From positions 81,784,001 to 81,848,000 of the forward strand of contig NC_134013.1 in NCBI RefSeq assembly GCF_040712315.1: a stretch of 64,000 bases of DNA, read 5' to 3'. The translations under genes were made by a program, and so were the position numbers. The notes under the pieces are model-generated. The model saw nothing but the letters and a program-made list of their open reading frames with translations, was not told the DNA's origin and ran no database searches. The stretch is from Castanea sativa (taxonomy: Eukaryota; Streptophyta; Magnoliopsida; Fagales; Fagaceae). Positions 24,981-36,166 of this stretch are shown piece after piece; position 1 is the first letter of the stretch; the number at the start of each line of letters is the position of its first letter.

Positions 24981-25599
24981 GATTTCAGTTGGAGTGTTTT
25001 CGTCGATGTATACTTTAGCATGTGTGACAATAATTAGCATTTCAAAAATAGTTGAGTTTAACTGGCAAGTAATAAAAATAGAAAATATGTAAAATTACCT
25101 TACTCGTCATAATTAGTCCGCTCTTTTGGGCCACTCGAATCATTTACTTGTTTGTAAGGTCTCTCAATGTAGTGACAAACTGACAATGTAGTGATGGTGC
25201 AAGTATATTTGAATTAGAATTCAATAAGTTTAGAGACATTAAAGTGGAATGGTTAGAATTCAATAAGTCTAAAGACGGAAAATTGGAATGGTATAACGTG
25301 ATTGGATATTAATGAAAGTGGTGTTAGTATTGAATTTATATAAAAATGATATTATTTAAATTTCAACTCGTTACATGAAAAAGAAGGTGTTTTGCATTAC
25401 TCATTTGAATTTGTTCCTTTGAATTCTTTTACATGTGATGTGGTCTGGATTCTAATGTTAATATCCCGTTTAAAACATCTTGTTTAAATGGAGTCAAGAA
25501 TTTATACATCCTTGTGAAGATAAATTTAAAACAATGTTTGCGTGTGGCAATAATGATTACATGTTTCTTAAAAGTGGATAATCTCTCTGTTTAGAATAA

Positions 25600-26225
25600 A
25601 CATCTTTTGTCATTTTAATAGTTCCACCATCTCCCCCCTCAAACTCATTTTTTAATATCTTCAAAATTAGAAGGAATTTGAGGGAATTGCATTTATTTTA
25701 ATGTCTAAAGTCTCCATAATATCCGTTCTTTTTCTAAACGGATATATCCCTATTTTTAAATTTTTTATTAAAGAAAATACATAATTGTCGTGTTAATATT
25801 AAAAGATTTATTTTCATTCAATGCCTTTCCATTTCTTAATGTTATTGGTTACTATTATAATAATATATGACAAATAATCTCTCTCTCTCTCTCTCTCTCT
25901 CTCCTTTTGTCATTTTAATAGTTTCATCATTTCACTCACACACTCATTTTTTAATCCCTTCAAAATTAAAAGAAATGGGAGGAAAATGAAATGTATTTTA
26001 ATAAATTTTTATCTAAAGGCTCAATAATATCCATTTTTCCTAAAGAAAATACATAATAGTAATGTTATTATTGAAAGATTTACTTTCTTTAAACTCCCAA
26101 ATATACTTACTTTCCATCAAAATTAGTTATTTTCAAAAATCCAAATAGAAGAGAATATTTAATTCATTTCCATTTATTTGTATTATTGTTGATATTATAA
26201 TAAAACATGACAAATGTTTAAAAAA
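25600..26225. repeat. diverged tandem duplication, unit about 300 bp
   Basis: Two successive units share the same order of phrases: CTTTTGTCATTTTAATAGTT, CTCATTTTTTAAT, CTTCAAAATTA, AAATACATAAT, and ATTATAATAA followed by ACATGACAAAT or ATATGACAAAT. Unit 1 runs from about 25600 and unit 2 from about 25905, joined by a CT microsatellite (25881-25902). It has no coding potential. This is a local duplication, possibly by unequal exchange at the CT run. Confidence 0.6.
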
Positions 26226-27151
26226 AATGTACGAACAGTTCAATCATATTTATTTCATTCTTCTTCTCAAAAAAAAAAAAAAAATTCTTCTATAAGCTCT
26301 CAAACATAGTGTTAAAATTTAAATATAATGCTCATGAATAATCCTTGATTTTTTCCCCTAATTTTTGGGGAGGTGGGTTGAACATAGGAGACATGAGAAA
26401 AGCACAAGTGACTCATCACACTACAAGCCTATTTAAAATTGTTCACTCTTCCAACAAAACCACAAAAGACAATCGTTAAAAATAAAAATCATATTCACAA
26501 GGAAAAATAATGTTTGAACCATATATGGTTTTTTTTACCATAATACAACACTTAGCAAGATTGGTAATTTGATACGCTTTATTTGTTTTTTTTAGTGCCA
26601 TAATTTTTCATTCATTCCAATTTAAGATTTACATGTTTTTTCTTTAATATTATGCATTTAGAATTTATAAGTGGATAAAACAATTTGAAAATCAAGAAAA
26701 AAGTTGCCCTATTTTTTAGGCAATGTTTTAGCGCGAGTTAAAGTTGTATTTTTACCGGATTGTCTTTTAGTTTTGTCTCTACTTACACATAGGGATGTAA
26801 AGTCATTTTCGAATTAAAAAATGAAGTTCCCAAATAGATAAAAGCTCTTAAATAGTAGTATAGGTATATTATCTTGATTTGTTCGTAATATTTTAGTACA
26901 TGGTATGTGGTCGCGTACATTAGTAAGATTTAATCTTGTTTTGAATTGACATCAATTGTGTATGTTAACGTAATTAAAGAAAATACATATATAAAATAAG
27001 AGACATTGAAAGCAAACTAATTTATTCAATAAATCTTCCTCCTTTGATCAAAAGAAGACAACTTAGACAAGTTAGAAAGTTTGGTGTTGAAGTGATGGCT
27101 GTTGTTTTAGTGGATTTAGATGTAATTAAGAAACATTATCATTATTCTTTC

Positions 27152-27181
27152 GAAGAAGAAGAAGAAGAAGAAGAAGAAGAA
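27152..27181. repeat. (GAA)n microsatellite
   Basis: About ten GAA triplets, roughly 380 bases upstream of the start codon of the EEP-fold gene. No function is inferred. Confidence 0.9.
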
Positions 27182-27557
27182 ACATTTATCATTAATAAAC
27201 ACAGAAAATGTATGTAGGTTAAATTCTTGACACACGTGGGAGTTGATTTATATGACCTCGTACGTGCATGGTCAAAACCCCATTAAATCTGAGTCTAACC
27301 GAAGTCCCTCGGTTCAGACACATGATTGAGTTTTGAGTTCTTTTTGCTGTTCCCTCTTTTGTTCATTTACATTTTACACACAGCTTCGAAATCGAATTGT
27401 ACATCAGTGAACCTTCCTTTAGAGGCCACAAGAAAAGAATATACGTAAAGCTGTTCACTTTAAGGTTTGTTGAACATATTATCTGAGCAATAATCATGTA
27501 GCAGAAAAAGAAAGGAGAGAGAGAGAGAGTGTGTGTGTGTGGGAGATTTGGGTAAAA

Positions 27558-30500
27558 ATGAGTGTACCTTTGGCTGTGATGACCTTTAATCTTCATGAAG
27601 ATCAACCACCAGACAGTCCTAATTCATGGGAGAAGAGGAGGGATTTATGTATCAGTGTCATCACCAGCTACTCCCCTGCGATTCTCTGTACCCAGCAAGG
27701 TCTCTTTTTCTCCATGTACACCTCTATATTATATGTATCTTTGTATGTGCATATGTTGGGGTGAGTCTTGGCTGTGCTTGTGATTTGGTTGAAATGCTTG
27801 ATCTGGGTTTTCTTTGATTTGTGTTTTGGAGGCGGGATTTTGATCTTTCAAGTTGTAGTTAGAGTTTTACTGTTTTTTGAATACCAGTGAAAAAAGGTTT
27901 GGTGAATGATGTTTTGGGCAGAAGGGTTCAGGTTTCTTACTTCATAATTCTTACTTGACTTGTTATACTCTATTTGAAGGATCTATGAATTGGATTGGGT
28001 TTTAGCAATTTAGTCTTGGGGTACTTGTTTTGCTTCATATGGTTAAGCTAATTATACTTTCATTGTGATATTAATGATTTGGCTTTTCTTTCTCCTATCT
28101 CATGTAATTTTTTATTCTTTTATCTGGGTTCAGGACTGAAATCTCAATTGGATTATCTTCATCAGTGCTTACCAGGTAACTTCTTTTTTCCCCTTACCCC
28201 TCAGAATTATTATTGTAAGGCTTATGAACTCAGCTTATTTAATAAAGAAGTTAAATTTAAATAGTTAAAAATATAGACAGACTCTATACTTGTATTAGAC
28301 GTTCAAAGTTCAAGTGAGTGTGACACGATTCAAAACATGTGATTTCAAAGAGATTTGTTAGTGTAATTCTTCCTTCATTGAATCAGATACATTAATGTGC
28401 TATTGAAATCGATATAGATTCATGTTGAACACTGAATATAAGGCATTTCTGCGTGGTTTCCAATAGTCTAGTATCTAAGATGATCCGATTGCATTGATCT
28501 CATTGGTTTTGATTCAAAGTTCACTCGAGGTTTTAATGTAGGATGGACAATCTTGCATGCATATCATAAACTATGCATGTGAAAGGGTTTGATACTTTGA
28601 GATTAAAGAAGACATTCCTTTGGTTTAGGTTATAGCTACCCGTGGAGATAGATCCCATCTGAGTCCCAGTCCTGTCTAGGTATAACTCTTTTCATTCTGA
28701 TGGGAAGGATGTCAAGCCAATAAGCTCTAGCTCAAATGGCACTTTCTTCTCCCATAAGAATGAGTGAAGGGTGAGGTTGCGGGTTTAGAACCCATTGGCA
28801 CATGTTTAACTTTCCGATAATTAAAAAAAAAAGGATCCGAGCTATATGTTTGAATTGGAGCCTGTTGGTGTGAAATGTGCGTAGTCATGTATATTGTACA
28901 ATTTTCATATGAGGTGCATATATCATTTTTGGGGCTTGTTGCATTTAATGAATTATATTCCAGAAACCTGTAAATATGCTGATATCATATATCAATCCCA
29001 AAATAGAATCTGTCATGTGGACCTGCCTTATGCAACAAAAGAAAAATAGAGTAAATAAAAATATTCCAACTATGGTTTGTCCCATTCCTTATTGTTGTTG
29101 TTAAATGAAGCACCACCATCTTTTTTTTTTTTTTAAACGTTCAGATAAGAATCATTATCTCACCTATACAATTTAAATTTCTAGTATAAGTGACACTCAT
29201 CTGACAAAGAATATTGAAATATAAGGAAAAGGAAAAACCATAAGGAATAATATACAAAGGGAATTTAATCATTGAATGCCTTTTATGCTTGAATTGACAA
29301 GACATGAATTTACCTCTGGAGATAGGGTGGACTTCCTGAATAAAATGGCTGAACATGTTTTATTTGTGGCTTAGTCCAAAGCTTCGTAGCTCAACTCTAT
29401 TAGGCCTATTCCTAGCCTAGAATTTAACTAACAATGCAAAAGTTTTTTTGATTGGTAAGTTACACCTACACGTTTTGAACTATGAACCTCGCCCTCCTCT
29501 TTGCTCTTACAGGGGAAGGAAGTGCCATTTTATCTACAGCTTTTTGGCAACTGATAAGGGAAATAGTTTTCATGAACAATGATAATTTCATGACCACAGA
29601 GAATCATCTATGAGTAGATCCTTAGGTACTTAGGAGAGATTAAACAATAGTGTTTAGGGCAAAAAGAGTAGTCTTCTCACTTAGAGTGGTATATATTTTT
29701 ATTAGCAATGCTGTATTCTTCTCTTATGGGTTATGACTTGCACAGTTTTATTCACTTCTTTTTCATTCCCTTTTTTTCACTTCGTATTTAACATCATAAA
29801 CCCAAAACATAATCTCTATAGATGTGGATTGTACATGCAACTTGCAATAGATTCGGTACTTCAGTAGAGTGGTATTGTGTGATTCAAGTGATGTTTCTTC
29901 TAATAACTGGCTCATTTAGGCCTGAAATTCATATGTCTTTCTAGTTCTTTAGGAAAGATTGCAGTTTAAGTGATGTTTTTTTTTCTTTCATTATATAGAT
30001 TACGATGTTTATTTGTGCTCGGTCCATTCCCTTATTATTTAGTAACTTCTTAACATGGATTCATACAGGACAGATAATAAAATGACAACATTATTATTTC
30101 TTTAATTTCAATTTTAATTTTTTTGATTACATAATGATTTTTATATTTTTCAGTGGTCAGAAGAATAGTTTGCTGGGATTCAAATGTAGTTAATTAGAAT
30201 CAATCTAATGTTCATGTAATCTCCAATCTTTCCCTACTGTTATCGTACTAAACCGGGAAATTTTTTTAGTGATTGGACTCTTCTTTCTTTCATGTTTTCT
30301 AGGTTATGATCAATTTGGAGTATCAAGGAAAGGATCACAAGACACTTCAGATGAACATTGCACCATCTTCTATGACAAGGAGAAGGTACAATATTGATTA
30401 CGTTTTCCAATCTGGCATAGCTTTCTAATTATGCTTCATCAGAAAAGATTAGTGTTACTTCCTTCTTTTATTAAATGAAGGTAGAGCTGGTAGAAGGTGG

Positions 30501-33500
30501 AACTTTCTGGTTGTCGGAGTCACCTTCTGTCCCTGGAAGCATGTCATGGGGTTCTCTGGTTCCATGTATTGCAACATGGGCGATATCCTTATAATTTGAC
30601 TCTTATGTAAATTAAACTGCCTTTTGCATGATGTTTTTATTTTTTCAACCAAGAGCTTTGTATCGGTTGTTTCTTTGACAAGATGTCCACACATTCCAAT
30701 TGAAAGGAGTCGAGCCACCGGGGTTTTCCTTTCAGATAGTCAATACAAACATGGATGAGTTAAGCCCTCGTGCCCGTAGACGAAGTGCTTTACTCACATG
30801 GCAGCACATCGCATCCCTACCTCCAAGCTTACCAGTTGTATACTGCGGAGGATTCAACACACAAAAGGAATCAACTACAGGGCGTTTTCTTCTTGGGAGA
30901 TCAAGGTGCCCTAAACATGGATATCCAGATCTTTTATTGTCCTACCTATTTCATGCTTATTGGATTTTATCCACATTTATAGTTCATACTCATATTTTGA
31001 GTTTTGGATCTTTGCTCTTAATTATTAAACAATGAATATGGAGTAATTAAAAAAATGGAGATTATGGAAAAATAGTTTAGGAAAAGGTTCATTATCCTAC
31101 TACTTCCATTTTTAGAATACCATTGGCCTGTGACGTGAATATAATGCTATTTCATGAATATCATGACCAAATAAATTGTTCCCTTTTTGCCAAAAGGGCA
31201 GTCTTGGTTCTTTTTTTGGCTTAGGACCAAAGCTACATCACCTTTGTTCTGCCATTTATTTTGCTATTGGAGATGTTTTAACTTAGCACATGGAGGGAAG
31301 GCCTTTTTTTTTTTATTGTGTGCATGATAGTAATGAATGGTGTAGTTCTGTTTTTTTAATAGAATATATATAGAAAACCATTTGTCTTTTGTACTACTGT
31401 CTTTTATATTGGAGATGTTTTAACTTAGCACATGGAGGGAAGGCCTTTTTTTAATAGTGTATGATGGTAATGAATGGTGTAGTCCTGTCTTTTATAGAAT
31501 AATTGAGGATGCTTTGCATTAAGGAAGGAGACAACAATACCAAATTCTTCCATAAGGTGGCTAATTCTCGGAGAAGGTATAATCATATTAGTATGCTGGA
31601 GGTGGATGAGGTTATTTATGAGGATGAATCAAAGATGGCGGACCTAGTAGTATAGTTTTATAAAAACTTGTACAAGGAGATAGAGGAGTGGAGGCCTTTT
31701 ATGGAAGTTTTGGAGTTTGATCAGATTGAGGGGCTAGAGAGGGACTGGCTTGAACGGAGGTTTGAAAAGGAGGAGATTCTTCAAGTTGTCAAAGAGTTGG
31801 AAGGAGATAAAGCTCTAGGTCTTGATGGTTTTTCTATGGCTTTCTATCACCATTGTTGGAGAGTTGTGGAAAGGGATGTTTTAGCTGTGTTTGAAGAGTT
31901 TTATCAACACAGTAAGTTTGAAAAGACTCTTAATGCAACTTTTATAGCCCTAATCCCCAAGAAGAATGGAGCCTCCAATATTTGAGATTTCAGACCTATT
32001 AGTTTGGTGGTGAGTGTATACAAGATCTTAGCTAAGACTCTGGCAAACCGCTTGAAAAAGGTTTTAGATCAACTAATATATGAGGCTCAGAATAGTTTTG
32101 TGGGTGGTAGACAGATACTTAATTCAATTCTTATTGCTAATGAGTGTGTTGATAGTCGGGTGAAGATTAAGATTCTGGGGGTTATTTGTAAGCTGGACAT
32201 TGAGAAAGCCTATGATCGTGTGAATTGGGAGGCTATTCTAGATTTGTTGAAGAGAATGGGATTTGGGGTGAGGTGATGTAGGTGGATCCGTACATGTATA
32301 TCTACAGTCCAGTTCTCTGTCTTGGTTAATGGGTCTCCAACTGATTTTTTTGTGAGTTTGAGGGGATTGAGACAAGGGGACCCGCTATCTCCTATGTTGT
32401 TTTTGGTTATGATAGAGGTTTTCAATAAGAAGATGAAAAGAGTTGAAGGTGCTGGTTTACTTCGAGGGTTCAGGGCTGATGATAGACGGGGTGGAGTGGT
32501 ATGTGTCTTGCATCTTTTGTTTGCGGATGATACGATTCTATTTTGTGATGCAGATGAGGAGCATATTCTACATGTTCAGATGCTCCTTCTTTGTTTCCGG
32601 GTTGTGACAAGATTAAAGGTTAATGCCTTAAAGAGTGAGATGGCTCCCATTGGGGAGGTTTCTAATATCCATGTCTTGGCAGAGATTTTGGGTTGTCGGA
32701 TTGAGTCTTTGCCTATGACCTATCTTGGTATGCCACTGGGGGCGTCCCACAAATCCCCTACTATTTGGAATTCTATCTTGGAGATAATTGAGCGTAAGTT
32801 GGCTGGTTGGAAAAAGATGTATTTGTCAAAAGGTGGGAGACTGATATTGCTTAAAAGCACATTATATAGTCTTTTTACTATCCCTACGCATGTGGCCAAT
32901 AAAATTGAAAGGTTGCAAAGAGATTTCTTATGAGGGGATTTCAAGACACATTTGGTGGGATGGGATAAGGTGTGCACATTTGGAAAATGGTGGGTTAGGA
33001 GTAAGGAAATTAACTACTTTTAATAAAGCCTTACTAGGGAAATGGCTATGGCGGTTTGGGGTTGAGAAGACAAGGCTTTGGAGAAGGATTGTACCTCTAA
33101 AGTTTGGGGAAGAAGAGGGGGATGGACCTCCAAGCTAGATAGAGGAGTACATGGATGTGGTTTGTGGAGAAGCATTCAAATGGGTTGGGAGGTTTTTAGT
33201 AAAAATATTCGGTTTGAGGTAGGGATGGGGGATAGAGTGAAGTTTTGGACAGATCAATGGTGTTGGGATTCTCCACTTCAATTGACCTTTCCAGTTGTGT
33301 ATGGGATTGCCTCCAATAAAGAGGCATTAGTGGCCTCTTCTCTTGAACAGTTAGGGACAGGAGAATGGAGAAGCCGGGATGTCTGTTTCATTCGGAGACC
33401 AAATGATTGGGAAATGGGTGTTATGGATGAATTTCTCCGTACTTTGGGTTCTAATTTACCTCCAACTGAGAATGGAGACCGTATGCGATGGAAGTTGACA

Positions 33501-35051
33501 AAGAATTGAGATTTTGATATCCGATTGTTTTATAATAAGTTAAGAGATCCATTGCCCATTATCTTTCCTTGGAAAGGTGTTTGGAAGGCCCCTCGGCGTG
33601 TTTCTTTTTTTTTTGTGGACTGCTGTATGGGATAAGATAATTACAGGTAACAATTTGAGGCGTAGAGGGATGGACTTTGTTGACTGGTGCATTATGTGTC
33701 GTTGTAATGGGGAGACGGTAGATCATTTGCTATTGTATTGTGGTAAGTCTTACCGGTTGTGGAGTTTGGCGTTTAGATCATTGGGATTGCATGGGTCTTG
33801 CCAAGATCAATTGCGGATACTCTCTTTGGTTGGTGGAATTGGCTTGGGAAGCATTTGTCTAACATTTGGAATTTAGCTTTGCTGTGCTTAATGTGGTGTC
33901 TTTGGAGGGAACGAAATTGGAGGACGTTTGAGAACATGGAAAGTTCCGACGACCAATTATTGGCTTCGTTTAGTGGCTCCCTTTTTGACTGGTCTAGGGC
34001 TTGGGGACTCACCTCTAGTGATTCTCTACATATGTTCCTTAGCTCACTCTTTTGTAATTAGTATCTTTTCTTTCTATTTTTTATCTTCTTTCTGTTTTTT
34101 ATCTTCTTTCTGTGTATTTTTTAAACTCTGCCTTATGACTTTCTGCATGAGGTAGTGTTCTTCAATATACATCTTTATTACTTATCAAAAAAAAAAACCA
34201 TCTATCTCTTTCATGATAAGTTCCTAACGGTCCATACTTGCAAAAAAGGAAAAAAGATTTGAAATTACCCCCGGCTATACCTTTTCCCTCTTGGTTATCA
34301 TTTATTTGATTGATAGTTTGGATTTCCATTTAAGACTCCTTGCCCTTGTATCGCTAATTTTTTAGCTTTCTTTTGTTTCTTTCTATTGATAGATTGATAG
34401 TTGTGACCTTGTGTGGCATCTCTGCAATTTAGTGCAAAATGATTGTGTTAGTCTTTTTTTTTTTCTGTTGGGGGACAAACTAGATTATTGATGGCTTTTC
34501 TCGTACTGGCTTTCAGGGAGCATGGTGTTGTGGGGGACATGAGGGATGTATGGCCCAATGCTCGTGTGAGGAAAAATGTTTCTCTAATACGCACTTACCA
34601 TGGATTCAAAGGTAACAAGCTTGCTAATTCTATACTGGTCTATGATCTTGTTATAGCAAATGACATAATTCAATAGCATCTGGTACTGTCAGGTGACAAA
34701 CAGGGAGCTCTTGAATACCTCAAGTTGATTTTCAGAGCTCTATGCCTTTGCTGGGATCGCCAAACCCAGGATTTACATATAGATTGGATTCTTTTCAGAG
34801 GTAGATCTCTTATTCCCGTTTCATGTGAAGTGGTGAGTGATAACATTGATGGGTATTATCCTTCTTCCCACTATCCCATATTTGCTGAATTTATGCTTCC
34901 TCGTACCGTGAGAGCGGTTGAACCACCCGCACGTGAACCACCCACACTTGAACCACCCACTCGAGAGCCACCCACGCTTGAACCACCCGCTCAAGAACCA
35001 CCCACACTTGAATCACCCGCTCAAGAACCACCCACTCGAGAGGAAAATTAG
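27558..35051 (+). CDS. endonuclease/exonuclease/phosphatase-fold protein, probably catalytically degenerate
   Basis: Seven exons: 27558-27699, 28134-28175, 30303-30385, 30481-30582, 30691-30905, 34517-34611 and 34693-35051. They join in phase to 1038 nt, 345 residues. The chain reads as a DNase I-like fold: MTFNLHED (Asn11), CTQQG (45-48), NTNMDE (141-146), CGGFN (175-179), IDWIL (256-260) and SSHYP (284-288). Active relatives usually have QE, NTHxD, GDFN and SDHxP at these places, so Gln47, Asn143, Gly177 and Ser285 replace catalytic residues; Asn11, Asn179, Asp257 and His286 remain. The family resembles plant EEP proteins such as the calcium-binding type, but no EF hands are visible. Residues 303-342 are eight Glu-Pro-Pro-like pentapeptides. 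The intron at 30583-30690 is AT-AC. The substrate is unknown. An annotation of nuclease or phosphatase activity would not be safe. Confidence 0.85.
28718..28832 (+). mobile_element. tRNA-derived SINE
   Basis: An A box (CTAGCTCAAATGGC, 28728-28740) and B box (GGGTTTAGAACCC, 28781-28793) are followed by CATTGGCACATG and an A-run at 28823-28832. This is the standard order for a plant SINE. It sits in sense in the second intron of the EEP-fold gene. Confidence 0.65.
29443..29542 (-). mobile_element. tRNA-derived SINE, diverged
   Basis: The reverse complement has GCTGTAGATAAAATGGCACT (A-box region), then a GAGGTTCATAGTTC-type B box, and ends with ACTTACCAATCAAAAAAA. It appears to be the same SINE type as 28718-28832 in the opposite orientation, in the same intron. 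Confidence 0.5.
30583..30690 (+). other. U12-type AT-AC intron
   Basis: The intron starts ATATCCTT, the exact U12 donor consensus, directly after codon GCG. It ends TCCAC before ACATTCCAATTG. A branch-site-like TTCTTTGAC lies at 30671-30679, with its A 12 bases before the 3' end. Using these ends joins Ala123 and Thr124 in phase to give IATWATFQLKG. No GT-AG pair gives a comparable reading. U12 introns are removed by the minor spliceosome. Confidence 0.88.
31265..31500. repeat. direct repeat, two units about 142 bp apart
   Basis: The segment from TATTGGAGATGTTTTAACTT through TAATGAATGGTGTAG to ATAGAAT occurs at 31265-31365 and again at 31407-31500, with small differences in the T-runs. The second copy ends directly before the LINE body. 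It lies in intron 6 of the EEP-fold gene. Confidence 0.75.
31505..34192 (+). mobile_element. 5'-truncated LINE in intron 6 of the EEP-fold gene
   Basis: About 2.7 kb of LINE ORF2 from just before the reverse transcriptase onward. It reads [16 protein letters not shown], then [78 protein letters not shown], and FADDTILF with the catalytic Asp pair intact. A zinc-binding-like region ends it before the tail CTTATCAAAAAAAAAAA. Few stops occur (31984, 32275, 32933, 33510), so it is younger than the 6-12 kb LINE. It is in sense with the host gene and enlarges the intron to 3.6 kb. It shares its 3' part with the fragments at 3.2 and 4.3 kb. Confidence 0.88.
34920..35039 (+). repeat. coding minisatellite, eight 15-bp units
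   Basis: Exactly eight 15-base units, consensus GAACCACCCACNCNT-like, are in frame at the end of the EEP-fold gene and encode EPP[A/T]x repeats (residues 303-342; one unit has ESP). Only Glu-Glu-Asn and the stop follow. A period divisible by three makes length changes harmless to the frame. Confidence 0.95.
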
Positions 35052-36166
35052 AATGCTATTGTTTTAAACCCCATCCTTACCTTTTCTACTTGGATTATTA
35101 AGGATATAGTTTATTGTTGCCAAGATTTGATAGCCATTTGGAGCACGTTTTGTATGGTTGTGTACTCCTGAGGCAATTTGAGAACAGTTGTTGATATGAT
35201 TTTACCTTAAATGTCTTGAAGTCATGTATTTTGTCTCCATCTCCATAAGAAACATTGGAGGGAATTCAATTCACTTGTAATTAATGTTTTCTTCCTTAAT
35301 TATAAATTCTCTCTCTCTCTCTCTCTCCGATGGGAAATTAAGCAAGAATATTTTAGAATTACCCAGGGTTTAGATTTTGAAGTGCAGTGGTTGAGCAGGC
35401 TCACACAACTAATGTAAATCTTCAATCTTATGCAAAATAACTCCCAACAGAAGGAAAGAGAAGCAAACAAACAAAAAAGAGGGGAAAACCAGAAAGACTA
35501 ATGAATCTTAAACAGATGGCAAAGGCTTTTGATTTTCCTAAAATCCAAAAACTAAACGACAATCAAGAATTTCTTCACAAGAGAAATAAGGAAAGAAGGA
35601 GAAGAAGAGTCAGAGGATGTCCATAAATTTAGGAAATCAGACTGACTTTTCAAAGGGACAAAAAGAGGAAAATAACACTTGGGCTGTAAAATCAAAGTAT
35701 TTGGTCCCAATGTGTACATAATTCTATGACTTTTTGCTTTTGATTAGGAACAACATTAGCTTTCAATAAAACAAAACAAAGAAAAAGAACAAAATTAGCT
35801 TGTGGTTGCTCGATAAGTTGATAGCTATCATGGAGTTATAGAATTGAATGAAGCCGAGTAAAATTCCCAAAGAAATTTTTGAGAAAAAAATGATTGGGAA
35901 GTCCTAAATCAAAAACAAAATTTACCTAGAAATCAATACATAGGTTTGCTTAGAATCAACATTAACCAAGATTTCAACTTAACAATTAGCATTTAAGTCG
36001 TCTGGTGTGAGTTCTAAGTCATTGGAAAAATTTTCAATGGAGCTTTTATTACCAAAAAGTTATATCTATAGAAGTATTATAATAGCATATTTATATAATA
36101 GATTACAAAAACCAAACTCAAATCCTAATTGATTTGGGTCAAAGCTTGATTATTGAATTATAAAAA
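35052..36166. other. gene-free; 3' UTR and AT-rich DNA
   Basis: The first 300 bases or so are the presumed 3' UTR of the EEP-fold gene, with a CT microsatellite at about 35311-35327. No coding frame, repeat end or RNA gene is visible in the remainder. Confidence 0.5.

Larger units (their letters stand above)
24180..27557. other. gene-free intergenic stretch between LAP2 and the EEP gene
   Basis: The first few hundred bases are the likely LAP2 3' UTR. Beyond that no coding frame is supported. The stretch holds a hairpin (24893-24980), a diverged tandem duplication (about 25600-26225), a degraded SINE-like segment (about 26350-26435, minus), a GAA microsatellite (27152-27181), and the upstream region of the next gene. 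Confidence 0.6.

Noticed and set aside
30455..30718. Minus-strand 87-residue frame
   Set aside because: It is the shadow of EEP-gene exons 4 and 5, including the AT-AC intron.
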